Shown: positions 55,085 through 64,000 of the stretch, in pieces
Layout: the number at the start of each line of letters is the position of its first letter
Numbering within the stretch: the stretch's first letter is position 1
Assembly (NCBI GenBank): GCA_009760855.2
Contig: WPIO01000177.1
Coordinates: forward strand, 312,001 to 376,000
DNA length: 64,000 nucleotides
Source of the DNA: Cristatella mucedo
Lineage: Eukaryota; Bryozoa; Phylactolaemata; Cristatellidae
Direction: 5' to 3'
Notes under the pieces: generated by a model
What the model saw: only the letters and a program-made list of their open reading frames with translations
The model's database searches: none
What the model was told of the DNA's origin: nothing
Position numbers and translations under genes: made by a program

Positions 55085-58000
55085 CCCCCTTATTACCAGA
55101 GCGAATTTGCAGCTACAGCAGCGACATCCGTAACGAGACGATTTTTCTTCGATTGAGTGTGCATGTAGGCTGGCTGACTACGTGGCCATCAGAGGCTTTT
55201 TCTCTGCACTTACTAACTAATGCCCTACATGTGGCAGTATTGACTGGTTTGACTGCCCGAAGAGCAAGTGTAACTGGCCGTAAAACCAAATTCAGGGAGC
55301 GGCATAGATGGTCCCTGATGGAGAGCTTTATATGCTTATCTTCGTTTCAAGCTTCCCAACCTGCAGGTATTCTATTCTTTTCTCAAGCTGCTTGGGCATG
55401 CAAATGCACTTGCGTGCTAGCAGCGTGTTCACGTGCTGAAATCCACGAAGCCCTCATTGTGTTTTCGTGATGCATTGCCTAGCCAGTCAGCCGTGGTAAC
55501 AAGTGGCACTTGCAGTCGTCCAAACTTTATTCGGCCTCAGCAGGTACTTTAGGGGCTGCACTTGGTACACGGAGGCAGGCGCTGGCATGCATGCCCAAGG
55601 ATGCATGCCACTGCTGGCTCTGCCTGCCCCTCCCACGGCCTGCCCCCAGAGGCTGGCCATCGAGATGTCCCCTTCGATAGGCGGTTATGTCAAGGTCAAG
55701 GCCAAATCATTTCTCTATCGGACTTGATCCAGGGTATAAGCCTGAAAGGGTCAGTGTATTGTTTAATGAATGCTGCCGTCCAGGGGCTGTAGCCATTTCA
55801 AAGAGGAGTTGACAGTGCATGACGAGGTGATCATCACGGCTTGTCGATTCCATTGCCGGAAGATCTCATTTAAGGTGGCCGGAAGAAATGAGGGGGACAC
55901 TTCCTTGGATAGAGTGCTGCTTTTCACTTGATTTTCCAGAGTCAGACTTTGCCAGACTTTGTCAGACTTTGCCAGGTGGCTTTTATGTGGGGGGGGGGGG
56001 GTTAGGCTCTGCTAATAATGCGCTGTAATACTTTTTGTGTTTCTGTGGATCTGGTATGGTCTGCTTGTATGGCTAGGCATTTTACTCCTTGCATTTTTAA
56101 GTGTGGTAAGCCACACTGGACATTGTCATTGCCAGCTCTAGATTCTTGCTTGCTTGAGATTCCCCAAATCGAAGGACTGTCAGCTCGAAATTAATGGCAT
56201 GCTCTGTCGTTCGAATTTGACATGTACACATCTGAGAGCTTTTGGTCTTTGTCTAATGTGCAAGGTCTAATTAGAAACATTTAATGCATGCCTTGGGCCT
56301 AAAGTTAGTGTTAGGAGACGATTTGCAATGTCAGCCGGGACTGCTTGGTGTCAGTATCACCCAGCATGCAGTGCTGTTGCCTGAAGGAGACAGGGACCTG
56401 TAATCCTGTAACGGTACATCTTGCTTGTTTGGTAGGAGATGCTCTTGCATCCTTTGCAAATATCGAACCCAGAACAACTGGGGACAGATCAATGTCGCCT
56501 GAGTGTTGTCTGAGCTTGAAGGGCTGTCAACAACCATGTTGCATTGAAGGAATAAGTTGGAATAATCGGCTACGATTGTCGTGGGTCCGTTGTTTCGTGT
56601 CCCTTTTAATCGCTGATGAAGGCTGCATCGGTAGTCCAGCTTTCCTACTACAAATAAGGCTGAATGATGACGTCGAGAGATAAGGCTGTAATTACTGTCT
56701 GACTTACTAGCCCCACGAGCATGCAGAAGGCAAGGCCATAAGAGGAGTGATATTGCTTGCTGCCCTTTAGGGCTGAATCTTACTGCTCAGATGCCAGCAT
56801 CCTAGCCACTCGATTTTGAAGTGTCTGCTCCGAGGCAGACCGAGCTGTGGAGGACAACGCGCACAGATTGCTGGCATGGCATGCCTCTGTTCTCGTGAGC
56901 CTCTATAGCTGTGCATGCAGTGCCCCCCCCCCCACTGCTGAGGGGTATTCAACCTGATGGCTCGCAGAGTCACACCTGTCTCTGTTGTGTGGCCAACCGA
57001 TCAAGCCAGTGTCCAGGCCACTTTTACCAGGCTCTGCATCGAGAGCAGTCACAGATACGGATGTGTGTGTAGCTGGCTGCTGCTGCTTCCCTCCCCCATC
57101 TTTGTTCTGCTGCGATGTGACTCTGGTACCCAGGGAGCCACCTCGCACTGACCTTCATTGTCGTCAGCATGAGTAATAGCATCTGCTGTATTGGTGCTTG
57201 GTGGGCCTGGGTCTCGTTAGACCAGCACTGCCAGATCAAATCAAATCGAACTCGGCAGCCCTTGGATTACTTGCCTTTCTCAGCTGCCCACGGCTCGAGG
57301 CTAGCTAGCCTCACTCCATCAATGGTGTGCAAGGAAGTACCAGATAAAGGGGCCTCCTTGGTCTGTCCTCCTTCACGCCTAGGATGTTGCCTCGGTGCTG
57401 CTGCATCTCAGGTCAAGTGTTCGTTCTGAAATGAACTTTGCAGTAAGTCTGCTTGTTTAGAGTTAGCATAGTATCCGAATTTATGTCCATCCGTGGTTTT
57501 ATCCTCTTGCTGTCACTCTCTCAATGTCCCCCCCCTTTTTCTTGCCTTCTCTCTCTTTTTGTCTGTCTGTCTACCTGTCTGCAATTTCTCCACCCCTCCC
57601 TGTCTCTTTCTCTGTCTCTCTGTCTCTTTGTATCTGTCTCGGTGTGTGTGTGTGTATGTGTGCATGTCTCTCTCTCTCCTTCTTTCTTCCCCTATTTGCC
57701 CTCTCTAGGTTGCAAGCAAGTACCACTTTAAAAACCGAAGCCGTGAATATTCATTGCCTTCCTCCCTGCGCACTCGATCGCGATCGGTGCAGGCTTACGA
57801 TCAGCTGCCGAGCAGTGAAACGTGCAACGGTTGCAATGTGCTATTGCTCTGCTGCTTTGAGTGACCATTCTGCCGGCTTACCTGCCTGGCTCCGGCATCT
57901 TGTGAAGGAGCTGGCCAGTAGCTTGGGGTTATCTGGCTGCCTGCCTGCCTGCCAGCTACAGGCGAGGCTCCTGCCTGCGGCATGCACATTGCTAGCCCAG

Positions 58001-58500
58001 ACGGTTGGGCCAAGGAGTGAGGCCCTACCCCCTTTCAGCCCCTCCCCCAGGTGCAGCCAATAGCTTTCCAGAAGAAAAGACCCTCTTCTCATCTCTCGTC
58101 GTTGAGTGGAATTTCGTGTGCAGAGTTGATTGAAATGGCCACAACAGTCGCGGTAAAATATGCGCAGGTGTCTCCTGTTGTAGCCTACAGCTACTTTGTT
58201 GAGCTTCAAGAGTAGTGTGTAAACTGAAAAGAACAAACAATTCTTTTAGCGGTCTGTTATTCATGACAAGTGCTGAGGTTTTTTCAATAGACTTGGCTGC
58301 ACTGCTCTGCAGTGGTCGACGAGTCTGTTGGTGGCAGGTGCAGAGGTTGCGTACGCATGCTTGAGTTTCCGTGCTGTTGCAGCGGCAGCAGCAGCTGCTG
58401 CTGCTGCTTTGCAGCTGTGTCAGTGTGTCGAGCTGAAGGTGTTAATATCTTGCTGTCGCCGTTCTTGAGATGCTTACAGCAAAAGCCATTGATCTGTAAC
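55085..58500. other. No gene defined
   Basis: Contains four units of a 10-base repeat (GTCAGACTTT/GCCAGACTTT, 55941-55976), G runs at 55989-56001, C runs at 56923-56933, and a CT/GT-rich stretch at 57590-57690. No repeat family copies are recognised. If the candidate gene is real, this is intron. Confidence 0.45.
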
Positions 58501-58508
58501 TATTGCAG

Positions 58509-58845
58509 GTTGGTGCTGATAGCCCTGAGTCAGTGCATCGGCCAGACCTGCTCATGAAATCAGGCAGTGCATCGAGCATCACGGGAGGAGGAGGAGGAGG
58601 AGGAGGCAGTTGGCCAACGCCGGGGCCCAACGTGACCTCAGCTGCACCGGGCGCTGCTTTTGCCACCGCTGCATCCGATGGTCCGCCGCCGATGAACGGT
58701 CTCATCGGCGACGTGAAGTGCATCAGCGACAGCATCTTCAAGCTGCGCTCAGCCATACAAGCCCAGTCCACTACGGCTGCCTCGCCGACCGCCCTTCCGC
58801 CGAGCAGTGCTGCCGCCACTGCCACAGCGACCACACCCTTTGCAG
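58509..58845 (+). CDS. Candidate internal coding exon, unknown protein
   Basis: An acceptor (CTGTAACTATTGCAG) precedes 58509 and a strong donor GTGAGT starts at 58846. The 337-base exon is open in phase 0 and ends in phase 1. It encodes a Ser/Pro-rich opening, a seven-glycine run from GGA repeats, Ala/Thr/Pro-rich disordered sequence, one ordered-looking helix-like segment (LIGDVKCISDSIFKLRSAIQ, residues about 73-92), and an Ala/Thr-rich end. A long disordered segment around a short conserved-looking helix is common in animal transcription or chromatin regulators, but I cannot identify the family. Phase 0 entry is compatible with the exon at 48598-48735. The opposite strand is also open (130 codons), so composition alone could explain the frame; the splice sites are the stronger support. 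Confidence 0.45.
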
Positions 58846-60520
58846 GTGAGTGTCAGCGTTTGAGGCCCCCCCCCCCCCCCCCCCCGTCTTTTTACATTGC
58901 ACCACTAGTCGCCGTACCCTGTTCCGTGGAGGAATGAGTGGATTGTGTCGTCCACTCGGCATGCCGGTCCTGGAATCGCTCGAAAGAGATGGCGTGGACC
59001 ACTGGTTGTCCTGAGGCAAGCGTCTTTGCCGAAGCCCACTCATCCAGTATTGCCCTGGATATTTCTCCAGGTTTACCATCAATACGGCAGGGAGGGGGGT
59101 GGGTCGATAGTGCTGCTGCAACTCAAACGATGGTTGTAGGGAGTTGCTGCCCTAGTTCAAACGACGGATAGGTGGTCGTTGGTGCTGCTCCAGCTCCAAC
59201 GGCGGCTGCGGTTGGGGTAGATGAGATTACTGTTCGAGCTGAGAGCAGCCGTGGGCAGAGAAAGAGTGACCCTTGTACGTGTGTGCCATGTACTCGAGTT
59301 GCTGCAACTCGCCTTCTTCCTTATTCGGTATCACCCTGCGTTCGGCAGCTATTCGGCCGAGCCTTTTCTTTCGTGGGCCCAGTCGCGACGGGGCCATTCC
59401 AGCTGTGTAGATGCTTGCTTACAAGTCGCCCAAGTGTAATGCCCACCCACAATTCCTCATCGCCTTGCTGTCTCATCGAGCAGCACAGTTGGGTGGTCTG
59501 CTGTGGAAATAGCACGGAAAAAAGCTCACGACACGAGATGCAGCTGTACAGTGTGTCTGCAAGCCAGCCTTTCCACCCTCGAGTGGGTGCTTGTGGCCAT
59601 TGGGATTGTCGGTTGGTGGTTGGTAGCTTGGTTAACTGGCCATGACAACCATTCCACGGTTGTGAGCTCAGCAGTATGGTAATCTTATGCTCGTCTGACT
59701 GACCGATGGTGACCCCCCCTTAGCAGTTCAAGCACTTGCGAGTATTTAGATGGATATGATTTTTGGCCGGTCCTATGCTATGCTATGCTGCATGCATGCC
59801 ACCACCAGCCGCCCTGGTTGGGCGACTGCTCTCGGAGAGCCCCTGCGGAGCTCGGAAATCTGCTCGGACGTCTGCTCGGAAGCCTGACCGATTGCTGGCA
59901 GCCAGTCCGGGCTCCGAGCTCGGTGTTGTGCAATCCGAATTAGTAGCTGGAATGGTACTTAGAGGTGAATGTGCTGGTAAACAATCTGGCTTGCTTTGCC
60001 AAAGCACTTGAAGCGTGCTTGCTGCACAGTCTCGCCTGCCTGCCTGCTGGCTCTTTATGGCGTCAGTGCTCTCGGCTGGGCCCCTGAGCAGCAGAATGCT
60101 CGGACCGAATGGTTGGTTGCCCTTCGGCGCTCTTATGTCTGCAGCAGAAACTCGTTTCGATAGCTAGTGTCGCAACTCGCCGGCGACTTTTGGCGCTGAT
60201 GGTAGGTGCATGGCAGCTCACTAATGGGGGGAGACAAGTGCAGATGCGCTGTCTGAGACCCGGAGCCCTCGGATCCTCGGGTTGTAGTGGCCACCGGCTT
60301 TTCCTGCTTCGACCTTTATCTCTTCACGCTAAAGAGCTCGCTGTGAGCTGACCGCTCGGCAGCCTGCATAACGTATTTCACAAGTGCCGTGTAGCTTTTT
60401 GCTCCAGTCGAGGGCTCGAGCCTCGGCTGCCTATCCCAATCGATATCTATGCTGATAGGGCATCTTATACATCTTGCTGACCGCCTGGCATATGTCGTCG
60501 TGCTCCATCTTATTCCTGCA
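58846..60520. other. Probable intron, no exon defined
   Basis: A C run of about 20 lies at 58866-58885, directly after the donor. Several overlapping frames on both strands (up to 157 codons) are without recognisable domains. Confidence 0.4.
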
Positions 60521-60527
60521 ATACCAT

Positions 60528-60594
<67 letters not shown>
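60528..60594. repeat. (TC)n microsatellite
   Basis: About 33 TC units. Confidence 0.97.
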
Positions 60595-60821
60595 AAAGGC
60601 AACCCGGGATCTGCTGCGTATGCACCCTTCAGCTCTGACACACTGCTCCAGCTCTCGGCCGGAAGGCGCTGCAGCCCTCAGCAGTGGCTTCAGAGCTTCT
60701 GGTGAGGGGCCAGCGATCAGTGAGGCACCGGAGGCTTTTCGGATCTCACTCCGAGGCTGTTACCTTGTAGATGCGGCCTAACAGGCTGGGATGGTGTGCC
60801 TTTAGAAATAAAACAGAAATA

Positions 60822-60935
60822 TAATTCATTTGTGCAGTGCCCCAGGAGAATTTAAATCTCTTTCCATGCACTTTACACGTGTTGCAGGGGCTCGAGCCCA
60901 TAACCTTCGTCGTTAATGGCGACCAGGGCAAAACT
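60822..60935 (-). mobile_element. SINE-B copy
   Basis: Minus orientation. Tail ATTCATTTGTGCAGTGCCCC then AGGAGAATTTAAATCTCTTT and GCACTTTACACGTGTTGCAG, B-box region GGCTCGAGCCCATAACC, and a truncated head. Confidence 0.8.
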
Positions 60936-61026
60936 TGGACGGTGTTTAGTATGCATGTCGAGTCAGTTTCTAGAAGGGGAAGACTGTTTTTGTTTTAATG
61001 ATTGTGATACTATTTTTTGAGGAGAT

Positions 61027-61088
61027 AACAATAATAATACATTTGATAAAGCACCCTGAGAGAACTCAATCTCTTTCTAGGTGCTCTA
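61027..61088 (-). mobile_element. LINE-A tail-only insertion with flanking direct repeats
   Basis: AACAATAATAATACATTTGA then TAAAGCACCCTGAGAGAACT and CTCTTTCTAGGTGCTCTACA: only the last 60 or so bases of LINE-A. Direct repeats flank it, TTTTTGTTTTAATGATTGTG ATACTATTTTTTGAG (60987-61021) and a copy with four mismatches at 61091-61125. They are consistent with a long target-site duplication. Confidence 0.75.
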
Positions 61089-61129
61089 CATTTTTGTTTT
61101 AGTCATCGTCATACTATTTTTTGAGATTA

Positions 61130-63030
61130 TAAAAAGGTGAGGTCAAAGAGCATCGCCTGGCAGGGGTTCTACCTTTTTTCGCTCGAATCTGTGTGCTCTC
61201 AAAAAACGGGATTAATATTCACAAGTCTCAAGACGTGCACAGACGGACGTCTCTGCGGGGTGGGTGTCTTTGAGGCGGCTCCTTTAGGCCCACCTTGTAT
61301 GACGACACCCATTTATTGGGAGATAGCTACAGAGCCCGTTCGGGCAGTGAGCCCTTGGCTTGCCTGCAGCGCTTCAATGTGTTTTTCTGAAAGGGGCGAC
61401 CCATTACACTTTAAGGGGTAGGGCCAAATACACATTGGCAGCACATGTCGGTCGGTTGAGTAGTTGGCTTGAGGCTCTCCAAGTGAGGGACCCGTTTCTT
61501 TTTTTCGAGGCCCAAGAAGGCTCTTGGGCAGCGCGTCTTGCAATGCTGCACTTCAGGCTCTCCGAAAGCGAGGCGTGTGTGGCATTTTTGTTTTAGAGTG
61601 GGCCAAACCAAATATTTTCTTTTCAAATCAGCTCGATTACTGGTGATCTGATCTCACCTATCGATGCTGACCGTCGCGCAGGGGGGGGGGGGGTGCTAAC
61701 GTTGAGCTGTGTTGCTCTGGGTTGTGCTAGCCTGAACCCTCACTGCAGTCAGATGAGCGATTCAAAGCACTGCAAATGCTTAGCATTCTCATCCACTGCG
61801 ATTCCCCTGACGGCTGATAGTTTTCATAAGTGCTTATGTGCTTATTTTCATCAGTGCTAATACCTTGAGCTGTGCCAGTCAATAATAGTAATTACAAGTT
61901 TCCATGAAATTGCTTAGTTTAAACTAAGGAAGCTGCATCTATAATGCCTCTGGCACTCAACTCAACGTTGTAAGTCGATCAAGTAAATCCTCAATCAAGT
62001 AAAGATTTTGCAGAAAGCTGATCTCTTGTCCACCTTCGAAGCCCCCTAACTGGGCAGCAGAAAATGGGCTGTGTGACGTCATGCCCCGTGACTTCTGACC
62101 AAGCGCCTCAAGGTCAAGGTTTTGCCATCCCCGAGAAGTTTCTGACTACACAGCCTGGATACTGAGCTACACCGATGGGATTTTTCGCAGTGCTAGTATA
62201 ACTTTAGCAAGCAAGCGGTACACATGCGTGCAACGCTAGCACATACGATGCAGCTGGCACACATGTAGGCGCGAGTGTGAGCTGCATCGTCGTCCGTATT
62301 ATGAGCCAGTGTTATAAGCCCATGTCGAATGATGAGTGTCTTTCGCTGCGTGAGTGTTCACCCTCGGGCATGAGGTCGGCTCCTCGCCCCGGGGGAGGGG
62401 TGCATCGACATGTCGTCCATACGTTTTCGTGTGCTCCCTGTCGCAATACATAGAGAGCACATTCGGTTGAGCTCAGGTCGTAGCTTGCTCGAAACCGACT
62501 GCTCTTATCCCCTCTTGTTTATCTCTGCGCCCGCCTGCTTGTATGCATACATGCGGTCAGCAGCAGCGCCCAGACGACATTTGCTGCCGTTGCCGCAAAT
62601 ATTGAATAGCAAACCCAAGCTGGGGCCGGCCTGTCTGACAGGCAGTAGCAGCGCCTTGGCTGGCTGGCAATCCTGGCTGCTGAGGCAGCAGTTGCCAGCT
62701 TAAGGAGGTCATGGATCTGTTGTGAATCAGTGGTCAGTTGGGTGTATTTGGCTGATTCACCGGCAGCATTGTGCCGATAGCCATCAGCATAATTTAGGGT
62801 CTGTGCCAGTCACCGAAATATGGCTAGGCCCCATTGTTCGAAAGAAGTATGTGCAGTCATGATCAGGCAATCATCATCATCTCGGAAGCTGTGGGGAAGG
62901 GGAAGGGTCATCATCCAACGCTTTCCTGTGTGATCCGTGATGGCTCCTGTGGGATCTTCACTGTTTTGATTTATTTGCTGCCATTTCGAGAGAGCTCTGA
63001 GAAATGGTATTCTGTATCAGGGCCATAATT
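61130..63030. other. No gene recognised
   Basis: A G run of 14 lies at 61681-61694. No transposon copy or supportable exon seen. Confidence 0.4.
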
Positions 63031-63032
63031 AG

Positions 63033-63036
<4 letters not shown>

Positions 63037-63111
<75 letters not shown>
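63037..63111. repeat. (CT)n microsatellite
   Basis: About 37 CT units. Confidence 0.97.
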
Positions 63112-63114
<3 letters not shown>

Positions 63115-63594
63115 CTTTCTTGAGGAGTGGCTGCCTGACTCGACTACTTAGCTGCAGGCTGCATCGGCTGGCACCTTGGCCAGGCACTCCGACCGGCTTT
63201 GCTCCGATGTCTTCTGGCTACGTATGCCGACCGAGTCAGTCGCATGCAAACTCTTTTCGAACCTTTATCGATGTCTGCCCAACTGTAGGTTTGCTATGAC
63301 TTCCGGGCAGACTCGGTTCTCTTTTCTGTCGGCTAGCAGCATCCGTGTCGGGCGCATACTGCAGGGAAGTTCCGGTCGTGTCCACGTGAGTAGGGGGGCC
63401 TACTGCAATCCATTCACTGCCCTGCCCTGCCCGCTGCTTTGCCTAGCTGCTCGGTGTGCATGTGCAAATGGTTCGCATGGATGGATGGGCGAATCATTGG
63501 CTGGCCTCAGCTGCCGGGCCTGACAGGTTGTAGAACCTTCAGCTGTGTTGTGCTGATGACACAGTGCATGCTAGCACTGGCCATATGGACATGC

Positions 63595-63705
63595 TTTCTC
63601 TACAGCATATTAAAGTGCCCATAAGGGGATTTAGTTCTCTGAGGGTGCCATGCAAACGTAGTGTTATAGTTATTATTCTAATTATTCTTATTATTATCGT
63701 TGTTG
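63595..63705 (+). mobile_element. Solo LINE/SINE tail
   Basis: ATATTAAAGTGCCCATAAGG then GGATTTAGTTCTCTGAGGGT, GCCATGCAAACGTAG and an ATT-rich end with GTTATTATTCTAATTATTCT. Plus orientation of the shared tail. The preceding GCATGCTAGCACTGGCCATA may be decayed LINE-A 3' untranslated sequence. Confidence 0.6.
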
Positions 63706-63709
63706 CTGC

Positions 63710-64000
63710 GGGGAGGCATTTGAAACCTCTTTGCACGAGGGGAGGGCAGATAGAAGCAGCGGCCTCCTCCCATATTGTGTTGCCGCTGCCGGAAGCAGCC
63801 TGGGCCGCCGCTTCGTGGGAGCTACCTTCGGGCGAGCTGGTCTGGGCTGCTGAGGCAGTGTGGTTGCTGCAGCTGCCTCCCCTTTCCCTCCCCACTCGGC
63901 GTGTTTACCTTTCTTGCCCAAGCACCCAGCATGTGCATGGGGGGGGGCTGCTACCAGCAAGGGGTTTCGTAAAAGTGCAGGCCGTTGTACCACGTGTCGC
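63710..64000. other. No gene defined at the window edge
   Basis: CpG- and GC-richer sequence, open on both strands (frames of 65-118 codons), including GCTGCTGCCG-type words. No domain recognised. Confidence 0.35.

Overview
The window looks like nuclear DNA of an animal (metazoan). It has no bacterial-style gene packing. It is dominated by 5'-truncated non-LTR retrotransposons, tRNA-derived SINEs, remnants of DNA transposons and very long dinucleotide microsatellites. I cannot assign a species. The LINE protein style (CR1/L2-like, with a KAWNSLP-type C-terminus), the dense microsatellites and a SPIN-like hAT fragment would fit an invertebrate, possibly a lophotrochozoan or an arthropod, but this is only an inference.

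Layout. 1-8 kb: stacked LINE copies on both strands, one inserted into a SINE. 8-13 kb: mostly unassigned sequence with a perfect hairpin and long (GT)n and (CT)n arrays. 13-15 kb: a LINE copy with an internal duplication. 15-24 kb: sparse, with microsatellites, short LINE/SINE tails and one SINE. 24-30 kb: LINE and SINE copies, a polypurine tract and a second perfect palindrome. 30-34 kb: no recognisable repeats except (TCC)n and (TA)n. 34-46 kb: SINEs, two long minus-strand LINE copies (the longest retains reverse-transcriptase motifs), and a nested cluster at 43.2-44.2 kb in which a SINE is split by a hAT-like element that itself holds another SINE and a SPIN-like miniature element. 46-49 kb: a third SINE type, then a CpG-rich promoter-like region with two candidate exons. 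49-64 kb: probably intronic or intergenic, with one further candidate exon at 58.5 kb, a broken Ty3/gypsy integrase, an inverted pair of LTR-like sequences, a well-preserved LINE 3' half and more SINE/LINE tails.

The only candidate host gene is on the plus strand. It is represented by exons at about 47.8, 48.6 and 58.5 kb whose splice phases are mutually compatible (0-0, 0-?, 0-1). I do not recognise the protein. The other parts interact as parasites of one another: the tails of one SINE family match the 3' end of the LINE, which is the usual sign that the SINE borrows the LINE machinery. Most remaining open reading frames are chance readings through simple repeats or decayed transposons.
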